Assembly (NCBI GenBank): GCA_965216955.1
Contig: CBDCGV010000011.1
Coordinates: 248,001 to 312,000, forward strand
Source of the DNA: CBDCGV01 sp965216955
GTDB taxonomy: Bacteria; Bacteroidota; Bacteroidia; Chitinophagales; JADIYW01
DNA: 64,000 nucleotides
Direction of reading: 5' to 3'
Under the pieces are notes generated by a model. That model saw only the letters and a program-made list of their open reading frames with translations, was not told where the DNA came from and made no database searches. The position numbers and the translations under genes were made by a program. Each line of letters opens with the position of its first letter. The first letter of the stretch is position 1. Shown piece by piece: positions 27,255 through 36,000 of the stretch.

Positions 27255-28340
27255 ATGGGAGCGTCAATAAATATAACCATAATTTTTATTCTATCAGCAT
27301 TTACTATATCAATTTTATTGAATAGGTTGCTCTTAAAGTTTTCAAAAAATTTAGGTACTAGAAAAACTGGGGAAGTTCGTTTTGCGTCAACTGCAAAGCC
27401 CTCTTTAGGGGGAATAACCTTCTACATAGTTTTCTTACTAAGTTTTATTTCCGCATTATTTATTTTTCCAGATTACCTGTTAAGTAACACTAAGCAAACC
27501 GCAGGCTTATTTATGGCTACAACGCTTGGATTTATATTGGGCTTTGCAGATGATGCCTATAATACCAATCCAGCATTAAAGTTTATGGGGCAAACCATTT
27601 GTGGGATTATACTTGTCTTTTCGGATGTTTTCATAGAAATCATTCCTACAGAAGTTAATGGTGGCTTTACTGTTAATGCCTTATTTACAATAATATGGGT
27701 AATTGGCATTATGAATTCTATCAATATGCTAGATAATATGGATGCGATTACTACGACCATTAGCATTAGTATTCTAATTATTACGGTTTTAACATTAAAA
27801 AAATTAGAGGTCGATGATGCATTTATGAAACTAATTCTTTATTCTACCATTGCTTGTTTATTAGGGTTTTTAATCTATAATTGGCATCCTGCAAAAATGT
27901 ATATGGGAGATACGGGCAGTCAGTTTTTGGGCGTTTTACTAGCATTTTTAGCAATAAAGTACTTTTGGAATCATAGGGTAACGGGGCCTAAAGAACTTTT
28001 TCAACTTAAACAATTTTTAGTACCTCTTTTAGCTTTTATAATTCCCATTATTGATACAACTACTGTTTTTATCAGGAGAATAGGAAGAGGGCAGTCTCCA
28101 CTAAAAGGAGGAATCGATCATACGACACATCATTTAGCTTTTTTAGGGCTTCCTGTACCAATAATTGCTATTGTCTTTTTTATAATTAATACATTATCTA
28201 TAATAGGAATTTCAATGGTTCTCCAAAGTGCCTCATGGAAATACATTCACACTTACATGGTCATTGGTTATTTTCTTTTTCTATTTATCGGATTCCAGTT
28301 CATGTATGAATTAGGTGCGAAAAACAAACCTACTGCGTAA
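27255..28340 (+). CDS. MraY/WecA-family polyprenyl-phosphate sugar-1-phosphate transferase
   Basis: A 361-residue integral membrane protein with about ten helices. ASTAKPSLGGITFY, LGFADDAYNTNP (Asp-Asp pair, about residue 97), NMLDNMDAITT, MYMGDTGSQFLG (catalytic Asp region) and SPLKGGIDHTTHHLAFLG (histidine motif) are the family's cytoplasmic loops in the correct order. The length and the DHTTHHL motif fit WecA/TagO-type enzymes rather than the cell-wall MraY. It would load the first sugar phosphate onto undecaprenyl phosphate and so start assembly of the cluster's polymer. It marks the cluster boundary and has its own promoter. Its last 30 bases overlap the convergent Nudix gene. Confidence 0.88.
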   Translation: MGASINITIIFILSAFTISILLNRLLLKFSKNLGTRKTGEVRFASTAKPSLGGITFYIVFLLSFISALFIFPDYLLSNTKQTAGLFMATTLGFILGFADDAYNTNPALKFMGQTICGIILVFSDVFIEIIPTEVNGGFTVNALFTIIWVIGIMNSINMLDNMDAITTTISISILIITVLTLKKLEVDDAFMKLILYSTIACLLGFLIYNWHPAKMYMGDTGSQFLGVLLAFLAIKYFWNHRVTGPKELFQLKQFLVPLLAFIIPIIDTTTVFIRRIGRGQSPLKGGIDHTTHHLAFLGLPVPIIAIVFFIINTLSIIGISMVLQSASWKYIHTYMVIGYFLFLFIGFQFMYELGAKNKPTA

Positions 28341-29030
28341 AATAATTGATCTTAATTCGCTAATCATCATTGCAGTGGCTCCCCAAAGAATTTTTCCATC
28401 TAAATCAAAGTAAGGAGCATTCAATGTAATCCCCAACTTCGATTTCATTTTTCTTTCTTTGATAATGTTTTCTTGAAAAAAAACTTCAAGTGGTATTTCC
28501 ATTAAATGCTCTACCTCTCGCTCATCGCATATGAAAGCAGGCTGTTCCTCTCTAAAAGCTACAAATGGATGCACTAAAAAATTGCTTGCCCAAACAAATA
28601 CATCAGTTAAGGGACCTATTACTTCTTTTTCTAAAAGAGAAACACCTATCTCCTCATGTGTTTCTCTTAATGCCGCTTGTAGAGGATATTCGTTTTTCTC
28701 AATTTTTCCTCCTGGAAAAGCAATCTGTCCGCTGTGAACGCCATCATAACGAGACCGCTCAATAAGCGCGATGTAAGGAATATTTTGTTTAGCATAAATA
28801 AGTGCTATAACAGCCCCATATCTAGGTTTTCCTAGCTTAGGGGGCTCCATAGACTTACTAATCTTTAAATAGGGTTTTAAGGGCAACTGCCCCTTTTTTC
28901 CAGGCAAGCCCTGATGATATGATTTAAGAAATTCTAACTTGAATTTTTCAAACATAGCCTTGAACATAATTAAAATTGTTCGTATTAGTGCTTCCATTTT
29001 GTTAAAGACTCTAAATTTTGTGGAGAACAT
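28311..29030 (-). CDS. Nudix hydrolase, CoA pyrophosphatase type
   Basis: A 239-residue reading frame with a perfect Nudix box: GGKIEKNEYPLQAALRETHE continuing EIGV (G-x5-E-x7-R-E-x2-E-E-x-G). Just before it, RYDGVHSGQIAFPGG is the UPF0035-type signature of CoA diphosphatases, which cleave CoA to phosphopantetheine and 3',5'-ADP. Family members are about 210 residues, so an internal ATG such as the one at 28955 may be the true start; ATG at 29030 is the longest option. It is divergent from the helicase gene. Confidence 0.85.
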   Translation of the reverse strand: MFSTKFRVFNKMEALIRTILIMFKAMFEKFKLEFLKSYHQGLPGKKGQLPLKPYLKISKSMEPPKLGKPRYGAVIALIYAKQNIPYIALIERSRYDGVHSGQIAFPGGKIEKNEYPLQAALRETHEEIGVSLLEKEVIGPLTDVFVWASNFLVHPFVAFREEQPAFICDEREVEHLMEIPLEVFFQENIIKERKMKSKLGITLNAPYFDLDGKILWGATAMMISELRSIILRSRFVFRT

Positions 29031-29068
29031 TTAACCAAATGATCAATAGCTTACCATATTTTAGCTGA

Positions 29069-31375
29069 ATGGATTTCCTCCAGGAATTAAATGACATACA
29101 AAAAGAAGCTGTTATCACAACAGATGGCCCGGTAATGATTATTGCAGGTCCTGGTTCTGGCAAAACACGTGTTTTAACCTATCGAATATCTTATTTAATT
29201 AAAAATGGTGTTGACCCATTTAGAATTCTGGCACTCACTTTCACAAACAAAGCTGCGACTGAAATGCGAGAAAGAATTTCAAAATTGGTTGGAAGTGAAG
29301 CCAAAAATCTTTATATGGGCACTTTTCATTCCGTTTTTGCTAGAATTTTAAGAATTGAAGGCCCTAGAATTGGTTATCCAAGCAATTTTACCATTTATGA
29401 TACCGATGATTCAAAAAGCTTAATCAAGTCAATTGTTAAAGAAGAGGGATTAAACGACAAGTTGTATAAACCTAATATTGTTTATAATCGAATTTCTTCT
29501 GCTAAAAACAGCTTGATTACTCCAAAGCAATACAAAAATGACGAAGAGCTAATTGTAGAAGATGAAATGGCCGGAAGACCCAAGATGGCAATCCTCTATA
29601 TGAAATATGCCAAACGCTGCTTTTTAGCAGGGGCTATGGACTTTGACGACCTTTTACTAAAAACTCACCAATTATTAGAACAACACCCAGATGTATTATA
29701 CAAGTATCAAAATCGATTCTCTCATTTAATGATAGATGAATTTCAGGATACCAACTTTGCCCAATATACCATTGTAAAGAAATTAGCAGCGATACATGAA
29801 AACATATGTGTTGTGGGAGATGATGCGCAAAGTATTTATGCCTTTAGAGGAGCTACCATAAGAAACATTCTAAATTTTGAAAAAGAATACAAAGACCTAA
29901 AAATCCTCAGACTGGAACAAAACTATCGTTCGGTAAAACATATTGTAGCAGCTGCGAATACAGTAATTGCAAATAACAAACACCAGCTAAAAAAGACTAT
30001 TTGGACAGATAATCCTCAAGGTGAAAAGATTCATATAATTAAAACAGCCAGTGATAGCGACGAAGCAAGAAAAATCACCAACGCTATTTTTGAAGAAAAG
30101 GTAAGGGTTCATTTAAGAAATCAAGATTTTGCTATTCTCTATCGTACTAATTCCCAATCAAGAGCGCTGGAAGAATCTCTGAGGAAATCAAATATTCCCT
30201 ATAGAATATATGGAGGGCTTTCTTTCTATCAGCGTAAAGAGATTAAAGACTTGGTGGCCTATCTTAGATTAACTGTAAATACTAAAGACGAAGAGGCTTT
30301 AAAACGAATTATCAATTATCCAGCAAGGGGAATAGGCAAAACAACCATAGAAAAAATCATTGTTGCAGCAAATGAAAAAGAATGTTCATTTTGGGATATT
30401 TTAGAAAACACAGGCCATCTAAAACTTTCTACCAGAACGCAAACATTACTTTCTCAATTTGTGCTAATGATCAAAAGTTTTAGAGCACAATTGGAAAGCA
30501 AAAATGCCTACGACTTAGCAAGCCATATTGCAAAATCAACGAGGTTATTGGATTTTCTTTATAAAGACAAAACTGTTGAGGGAATTAACAGATATGAAAA
30601 CCTCCAAGAATTATTAAACGGGATTAAAGAGTATACCGAAACTCCTAAACCCGAGTATGAAGAAGACGAATTTATCCCCGAAAACGATTTAGCAGCTTAT
30701 TTGCAACAAATTTCCTTGCTTACAGATCAAGATCGTAAGGATGATGACCCTGACAAAGTAAAGTTGATGACCATTCATATGGCAAAAGGATTAGAATTTC
30801 CGGTAGTTTTCGTCGCCGGGATGGAAGAAAATCTTTTCCCTTCAATAATGTCGTTAAATACAAGGGATGATCTTGATGAGGAACGGAGGCTCTTCTACGT
30901 AGCTATAACAAGAGCAGAAAAAAAGCTATTTCTTACACATGCTACCACGCGATATCGATTTGGCTCTCTGGTTTACAACGAACCAAGTAGATTCCTCGAA
31001 GAGATAAAAGAAGAAAACGCTGAAAGAATAGGATATACTTCTAAATCAAACTTTGCAAACATCCCATTTGAAGGTGAAAAGCTCAATAATTTAAATAATT
31101 TTAGAAAACCTAAAATTCAAGTAAGCAATAAAAGTCCTAAACCTCTTTTTAATAACTTAAAAAAGATAAATCAAGCAAAAACAGCACAACCTGCCTTTAT
31201 TTCAAGTGATTTATCCAATTTAAAAGTAGGTGTAAAAGTGCTGCATCAAAAGTTTAAAGAAGGTAAAGTAATGAGTATTGAAGGCAGTGGGAATAATAAA
31301 ATTGCAACAATTTTCTTCAAAGATCATGGACAAAAGAAAATCATGCTTAAATTTGCAAAACTTCAAGTATTTTAA
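29069..31375 (+). CDS. pcrA: UvrD/PcrA-type superfamily 1 DNA helicase
   Basis: A 768-residue SF1A 3'-5' helicase. All motifs are present: LNDIQKEAV (Q motif), GPGSGKTRVL (Walker A, about residue 27), LALTFTNKAATEMR (Ia), MIDEFQDTN (II), GDDAQSIYAFRGA (III), LRLEQNYRS (IV), MTIHMAKGLEFPVVFVAG (V) and EERRLFYVAITRAEKKLF (VI). The C-terminal segment ends in a Tudor-like fold (GVKVLHQKFKEGKVMSI), as in PcrA/UvrD. It acts in nucleotide excision and mismatch repair and in clearing recombination intermediates. Whether uvrD or pcrA is the better symbol cannot be settled. Confidence 0.95.
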   Translation: MDFLQELNDIQKEAVITTDGPVMIIAGPGSGKTRVLTYRISYLIKNGVDPFRILALTFTNKAATEMRERISKLVGSEAKNLYMGTFHSVFARILRIEGPRIGYPSNFTIYDTDDSKSLIKSIVKEEGLNDKLYKPNIVYNRISSAKNSLITPKQYKNDEELIVEDEMAGRPKMAILYMKYAKRCFLAGAMDFDDLLLKTHQLLEQHPDVLYKYQNRFSHLMIDEFQDTNFAQYTIVKKLAAIHENICVVGDDAQSIYAFRGATIRNILNFEKEYKDLKILRLEQNYRSVKHIVAAANTVIANNKHQLKKTIWTDNPQGEKIHIIKTASDSDEARKITNAIFEEKVRVHLRNQDFAILYRTNSQSRALEESLRKSNIPYRIYGGLSFYQRKEIKDLVAYLRLTVNTKDEEALKRIINYPARGIGKTTIEKIIVAANEKECSFWDILENTGHLKLSTRTQTLLSQFVLMIKSFRAQLESKNAYDLASHIAKSTRLLDFLYKDKTVEGINRYENLQELLNGIKEYTETPKPEYEEDEFIPENDLAAYLQQISLLTDQDRKDDDPDKVKLMTIHMAKGLEFPVVFVAGMEENLFPSIMSLNTRDDLDEERRLFYVAITRAEKKLFLTHATTRYRFGSLVYNEPSRFLEEIKEENAERIGYTSKSNFANIPFEGEKLNNLNNFRKPKIQVSNKSPKPLFNNLKKINQAKTAQPAFISSDLSNLKVGVKVLHQKFKEGKVMSIEGSGNNKIATIFFKDHGQKKIMLKFAKLQVF

Positions 31376-31425
31376 TCCAGTTAATTTTTACCGAAGTTTA
31401 TTATCAAAAAAAGAAAATATTTTAA

Positions 31426-32040
31426 ATGGAATATAACGTTTTAAGAGAGCATCTTGTCATTAGAGAGTATGGAAGACATGTTCAAAATCTTATCAATCAT
31501 GCAAAAACTATTGAAGACAAAAAAGAAAGACAAAAATTCGCCAATGCGATAATTGATTTAATGGGGTTACTTAACCCACAACTAAAAAATGTTAGTGATT
31601 TTGCGCACAAATTATGGGATCACCTTTTTATAATGTCTAATTTCGAATTAGATGTAGAATCTCCTTATGGCATACCCTCTAAAGAAATTGCAAAGACAAT
31701 TCCGGCAGACCTTCCATATCCAGGTAAGAAAATTCGCTTTAAGCATTATGGGAAAAATGTCGAGACGATGATTGAAAAAGCAAAAAACTTTGACACTCCT
31801 GAACAAAGGGAAGGTTATACCGAAGTTATTGCTAATTTTATGAAAATGGCCTATAGAAATTGGAGCGCCGAAGAAGTTAGTGACGATCTCCTTATTTCAG
31901 ATGTTACAACTTTGTCAAAGGGAGATCTTGCTGTTACTGAAGAGATGAATGTAGAGGCTTTTGTTAGATCCACAAAACCTAGGAAACCACAAGCTAATAG
32001 CAAGAATAAAAATAGAAATAGAAAACGCAATCGAAATTAA
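31426..32040 (+). CDS. DUF4290 family protein
   Basis: A 204-residue protein of the DUF4290 family, known to me as a Bacteroidota protein encoded just before murA; function unknown. The N-terminal 180 residues are helical (MEYNVLREHLVIREYGRHVQ is not continued by any catalytic motif). The last 24 residues are strongly basic (RKPQANSKNKNRNRKRNRN), suggesting binding to nucleic acid or another anionic surface. The stop shares one base with the murA start, so expression of the two is likely coupled. Confidence 0.85.
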   Translation: MEYNVLREHLVIREYGRHVQNLINHAKTIEDKKERQKFANAIIDLMGLLNPQLKNVSDFAHKLWDHLFIMSNFELDVESPYGIPSKEIAKTIPADLPYPGKKIRFKHYGKNVETMIEKAKNFDTPEQREGYTEVIANFMKMAYRNWSAEEVSDDLLISDVTTLSKGDLAVTEEMNVEAFVRSTKPRKPQANSKNKNRNRKRNRN

Positions 32041-33350
32041 TGGCTGGAACTTTTGAAGTTTATGGTGGTAATCGCCTAGATGGTGAGATTATTCCTCAAG
32101 GTGCTAAAAATGAAGCATTACAAATTATTTCTGCCACCCTTTTATCTCCTGAAAAAATAACCATCTCAAACATTCCTAATATTCGAGATGTAAACAAATT
32201 AATTGAACTTTTAGGAGACTTAGGAGTCAAAATTGAACAAATCAATGCAGACACCTATACTTTTCAGGCAGACAATATTGATTTAGAGTTTTTACATACA
32301 TCTGAATTTAAAGTAAAGGCCGCCCAATTAAGAGGATCTATTATGATTATTGGGCCGTTACTTACCAGATTTAAAAAAGCATATATTCCAAAACCCGGTG
32401 GCGACAAAATTGGCAGAAGGAGATTAGACACCCATTTTTTGGGGTTTACAGAATTAGGGGCAAAGTTTGATTATGATCAATTCGATGAATTTTACAGCAT
32501 CAATGCCGACAATCTAACGGGAAAGTACATTCATTTAGATGAGCCCTCTGTTACAGGAACAGCAAATATCGTTATGACTGCGGTTATGGCGGAAGGAGAA
32601 ACAACTATTTACAACGCAGCTTGTGAGCCTTATCTCCAACAACTTTGCAGTATGCTTAATAATATGGGTGCTAAAATTTCTGGCATTGGGTCTAATCTTC
32701 TTGTAATCAAAGGCGTTGATTATTTGGGTGGCACAGAACACAGGTTATTGCCCGATATGATAGAAATTGGAAGTTTTATTGGGATGGCAGCCATGACAGA
32801 ATCCGCATTGACAATTAAAGATGTTCGTCTTGATAAACTTGGGCTTATTCCAACTGTTTTTCAAAAACTAGGAATTCAAATGGAATTCAGAGGTGATGAT
32901 ATTTTTATCCCTGCACAAAAAAATTATGAAATACAGAATTTTATAGATGGTTCTATTTTAACTATTTACGATGCTCCGTGGCCAGGATTTACTCCAGACC
33001 TATTAAGTATAATTTTAGTAGTTGCCACACAAGCAAAAGGAAGTGTGCTTATCCATCAAAAGATGTTTGAAAGTAGACTTTTTTTCGTTGATAAATTGAT
33101 CGATATGGGAGCTAAAATCATTCTCTGCGACCCACATAGAGCTACTGTAATTGGTATCAATAAAGAATATGCCTTAAGAGGTATAACCATGACATCGCCA
33201 GATATTAGAGCAGGGGTCTCACTATTAATTGCTGCCCTATCTGCCAATGGAAAAAGTACCATTTATAATGTACATCAAATAGATAGAGGCTATCAGCATA
33301 TTGATACTCGACTTCAACAACTAGGTGCGAACATTAAAAGATTAAATTAA
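32040..33350 (+). CDS. murA: UDP-N-acetylglucosamine 1-carboxyvinyltransferase
   Basis: A 436-residue MurA, which transfers enolpyruvate from PEP to UDP-GlcNAc in the first committed step of peptidoglycan synthesis in the cytoplasm. Family blocks include PQGAKNEALQII (PEP-site lysine and asparagine), KAAQLRGSIMIIGPLL, the active-site loop PKPGGDKIGRRRLDTH, TGTANIVMTAV, LPDMIEIGSFIGMAA and RGYQHIDTRL near the end. In the loop the usual Cys of PGGC is Asp at residue 122. That change gives natural insensitivity to fosfomycin in other bacteria. Confidence 0.95.
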   Translation: MAGTFEVYGGNRLDGEIIPQGAKNEALQIISATLLSPEKITISNIPNIRDVNKLIELLGDLGVKIEQINADTYTFQADNIDLEFLHTSEFKVKAAQLRGSIMIIGPLLTRFKKAYIPKPGGDKIGRRRLDTHFLGFTELGAKFDYDQFDEFYSINADNLTGKYIHLDEPSVTGTANIVMTAVMAEGETTIYNAACEPYLQQLCSMLNNMGAKISGIGSNLLVIKGVDYLGGTEHRLLPDMIEIGSFIGMAAMTESALTIKDVRLDKLGLIPTVFQKLGIQMEFRGDDIFIPAQKNYEIQNFIDGSILTIYDAPWPGFTPDLLSIILVVATQAKGSVLIHQKMFESRLFFVDKLIDMGAKIILCDPHRATVIGINKEYALRGITMTSPDIRAGVSLLIAALSANGKSTIYNVHQIDRGYQHIDTRLQQLGANIKRLN

Positions 33351-33518
33351 TCGTCGTTTATTAAATTAGTTGAATTGATCCCTCTTTTTTTATATAATTG
33401 TAAGCGATGTTTAAAGGCCATTTTGTTGAATTGAGTACTTTTTAGAATAATTTGAGGCACAGTATTTGCAAATAGATCTGCTACATTACCATATTTAATG
33501 ACACTTATAACACTTACG

Positions 33519-34061
33519 ATGAAAAAGATAATTTTTGTTTTTTCTATTTCAGCTCTTCTATTTTTATCAATTGATGTTTCCGCTAATCCAAACGGAATTC
33601 CTAGAGTCGGAGAAAAAGCCCCAGATCTTAATTATAAAAATATTGACGGGGAGTTTATTAAGCTTAGCGACTTAGAAGGTAGTGTTGTTTTATTAGACTT
33701 TTGGGCTTCATGGTGTGGTCCTTGTAGGAGAAAGAATCCACAGATAGTTGCTCTTTACGAACAATATAAAACTCAAAAATTTACAAAAGGAACCGATGGA
33801 TTTAAGGTTTATAGTGTGTCTTTGGATAGAAGTAAACAACGATGGACTAATGCTATCAAGAACGACAAATTAGACTGGCCAGAACATGTCAGCGACCTTA
33901 AAGGATGGAGTTCTACTGCTGCTGCCAAGTATGGTGTAAGAGCCATTCCTACGACTTATTTAATTGATGAAGACGGTTACATTATTGGTAGAAACTTAAG
34001 TCCGCAGGCCATCCAATTAGAATTAGATAAACGTCTAAAAAGCAGTAAAAAGAAAAATTAA
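33519..34061 (+). CDS. TlpA/ResA-like periplasmic thioredoxin
   Basis: The 180-residue protein starts with a clear signal peptide (MKKIIFVFSISALLFLSI, cleavage probably after DVSA). The mature part is an AhpC/TSA-Redoxin fold thioredoxin: GEKAPDLNYKNIDGEFIKLS, DFWASWCGPCRRKNP (CXXC, about residue 68) and AIPTTYLIDEDG with the cis-proline. ATG at 33519 is preferred over 33498 because it begins the signal peptide. It probably keeps envelope cysteines reduced or serves cytochrome maturation. The 168-base upstream gap holds a 12-base palindrome at 33463-33474 but no convincing promoter. Confidence 0.88.
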   Translation: MKKIIFVFSISALLFLSIDVSANPNGIPRVGEKAPDLNYKNIDGEFIKLSDLEGSVVLLDFWASWCGPCRRKNPQIVALYEQYKTQKFTKGTDGFKVYSVSLDRSKQRWTNAIKNDKLDWPEHVSDLKGWSSTAAAKYGVRAIPTTYLIDEDGYIIGRNLSPQAIQLELDKRLKSSKKKN

Positions 34062-34214
34062 GCGCTCTTTTTACAGATACACAAATAGATTTATACTTCT
34101 TTAATCCTCTGCTTTCAATTGTAGATTGAGGTTCTTTTGTAGTAATCCTTAATCATAATATTAAGAATCTGCCAATTTGTCTAATTAAAGGCTGTGGCAA
34201 AGAATTTGACCAAT

Positions 34215-34222
34215 TATATTTG
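34215..34222 (+). promoter_or_regulatory. Candidate -7 element upstream of grpE
   Basis: TATATTTG matches TAnnTTTG exactly and ends 14 bases before the grpE ATG. No clear TTTG is found about 19 bases upstream, so only the -7 half is supported. The 175-base gap before grpE shows no hrcA-type CIRCE repeat. Confidence 0.4.
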
Positions 34223-34236
34223 CAAAAATTTTTTTC

Positions 34237-34779
34237 ATGGCAAAGAAAGACGACAAAGAACAATTGGAGGAAGACGTTACTGTAGAAACTAGAGAAGAAG
34301 CGACCGAAGATCAACAAATAGAAGAGATATCTCCTATTGAAGAGCTTCAAATTCAACTCCAAGAACAAAAAGATAAGTTTGTACGCCTTTACGCAGAGTT
34401 TGACAACTACAAAAAAAGGACGGCAAAAGAACGTTTGGAAGTCATTAAAACTGCAGGGCAGGATATTATTAAAGATTTATTGCCTGTATTAGATGATTTT
34501 GATAGAGCTGAAAAGTCTATTGAAACCTCAGAAGAAATAGAAGCGGTTAAGGAAGGGTTCAAGCTTATAAAAGATAAACTGTTTAAAACATTAAGTAATA
34601 AAGGGCTACAAGCGATGCAAGCACTTGAAAAAGACTTTGATGCAGATTTACATGAAGCGATTACGGAAATTCCGGCTCCATCAGAAGAACTAAAGGGGAA
34701 AATAGTTGATGTAATAGAAAAGGGCTATTCTTTAAATGACAAAATTATCCGCTATGCTAAAGTGGTAATTGGTAAATAG
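34237..34779 (+). CDS. grpE: Nucleotide exchange factor GrpE
   Basis: A 180-residue GrpE. The first 40 residues are acidic and disordered, a coiled coil follows (IEELQIQLQEQKDKFVRLYA), then ENYKKR-like FDNYKKRTAKERLEVIKTAG and the beta domain ending in GYSLNDKIIRYAKVVIGK, the near-invariant family signature. It releases ADP from DnaK. DnaJ is encoded nine bases downstream; dnaK is not in the window. Length is usual for Bacteroidota. Confidence 0.95.
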   Translation: MAKKDDKEQLEEDVTVETREEATEDQQIEEISPIEELQIQLQEQKDKFVRLYAEFDNYKKRTAKERLEVIKTAGQDIIKDLLPVLDDFDRAEKSIETSEEIEAVKEGFKLIKDKLFKTLSNKGLQAMQALEKDFDADLHEAITEIPAPSEELKGKIVDVIEKGYSLNDKIIRYAKVVIGK

Positions 34780-34788
34780 AATATTCAA

Positions 34789-35952
34789 ATGAGCAAGAGA
34801 GATTATTATGAAATATTAGGTGTTTCCAAAAGTGCCACCAAAGAAGAAATTAAAAAAGCTTATAGAAAAGTAGCACTTAAATATCATCCTGATAGAAATC
34901 CTGACAATAAGGAGGCGGAAGAAAAATTTAAGGAAGCTGCAGAGGCTTATGAAGTGCTGAGCGATGACAATAAAAAAGCCCGTTATGATAGATTTGGCCA
35001 CGCTGGAATGGGCGGCGGCGGTGGCTTTGGAGGCGGCGGTATGAATATGGAAGATATCTTTTCTCAGTTCGGAGATATCTTTGGGGAAGGGAGTCCTTTC
35101 GAATCCTTTTTTGGAGGGGGAGGAAGAAGCCGCCGGAGAAGAGGGAGCGGGACTCCTGGTTCTAACTTGAGGCTTAAGGTAAAGCTGTCTTTAGAAGAAA
35201 TTGCTAATGGCGCTCAAAAAAAGGTAAAAGTAAAAAAATACAATACCTGTGGCACTTGTAATGGAACAGGAGCAAAAGATAATGGTTCCTTCCAAACGTG
35301 TGGCACATGTAATGGAAATGGAGCTGTTCGAAAAGTTACCAATACAATTTTAGGGCAAATGCAAACCACCGCAACATGTCCTACCTGTAACGGAGAAGGA
35401 AAAATAATAACCGCTAAATGTGGTACATGCCGAGGAGAAGGTCGAGAGTATGGTGAAGAAGTCATTTCTATAGATATCCCAGCAGGTGTAACAGAAGGTG
35501 TGCAATTATCAATGAATGGAAAAGGAAACGCTGGACAACGTGGTGGAGGCGCAGGAGATTTGCTAATCAATATTGAAGAAGTTCCTCATGAGTCTCTTAG
35601 CAGAGATGGAAATAATATAATTCATGATTTGTTTTTGAATTTCGCGGAAGCAGCACTTGGAACAACGGTAGAAGTTCCTACCATAAGTGGGAAGGCTAAG
35701 ATTAAGATTCCAAAGGGAACACAGAGTGGGAAGCTATTTAGATTAAAAGGTAAAGGGCTCCCTGCATTAAATGGATATGGAAGAGGAGATCAATTAATTG
35801 ATGTAAATATTTATACGCCAACCAATTTATCTAATGAAGAAATTGAAATTTTGGAGCGTCTTAAAAAGTCATCTAACTTTGATCCAATAGCCAATAATCA
35901 CAATAAAAAAGGAAAAGGGTTTTTCGACAAGATGAAAGATTATTTTCACTAA
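34789..35952 (+). CDS. dnaJ: Chaperone protein DnaJ
   Basis: A 387-residue class A J-protein: J domain with the HPD motif (KYHPDRNP, residues about 31-38), a glycine/phenylalanine-rich linker (GGGGGFGGGGMNMEDIF), four CXXCXGXG zinc motifs (CGTCNGTG, CGTCNGNG, CPTCNGEG, CGTCRGEG) and the two C-terminal substrate domains ending KGKGFFDKMKDYF. It stimulates DnaK ATPase and delivers substrates. It forms an operon with grpE. Confidence 0.97.
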   Translation: MSKRDYYEILGVSKSATKEEIKKAYRKVALKYHPDRNPDNKEAEEKFKEAAEAYEVLSDDNKKARYDRFGHAGMGGGGGFGGGGMNMEDIFSQFGDIFGEGSPFESFFGGGGRSRRRRGSGTPGSNLRLKVKLSLEEIANGAQKKVKVKKYNTCGTCNGTGAKDNGSFQTCGTCNGNGAVRKVTNTILGQMQTTATCPTCNGEGKIITAKCGTCRGEGREYGEEVISIDIPAGVTEGVQLSMNGKGNAGQRGGGAGDLLINIEEVPHESLSRDGNNIIHDLFLNFAEAALGTTVEVPTISGKAKIKIPKGTQSGKLFRLKGKGLPALNGYGRGDQLIDVNIYTPTNLSNEEIEILERLKKSSNFDPIANNHNKKGKGFFDKMKDYFH

Positions 35953-36000
35953 CCTTTAAGTATAAATTCGATTATTGTACTTTGGGTTAGCAATTATGCT

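Noticed and set aside
33463..33474. TATTTGCAAATA perfect palindrome before the thioredoxin gene
   Set aside because: A 12-base palindrome is expected by chance at about this rate in AT-rich DNA, and no promoter geometry supports it.
34148..34165. CTTAAT/ATTAAG inverted repeat before grpE as a heat-shock operator
   Set aside because: Six-base AT-rich arms; does not match CIRCE and is too weak to support.
35214..35570. 118-codon minus-strand frame rich in Pro and Cys
   Set aside because: Antisense to the zinc-motif region of dnaJ; its composition mirrors the CXXCXGXG codons.
35953..36000. Possible CTAACC/GGTTAG terminator between dnaJ and galE
   Set aside because: Arms of six bases are more than 30 bases apart with no T-run after them.
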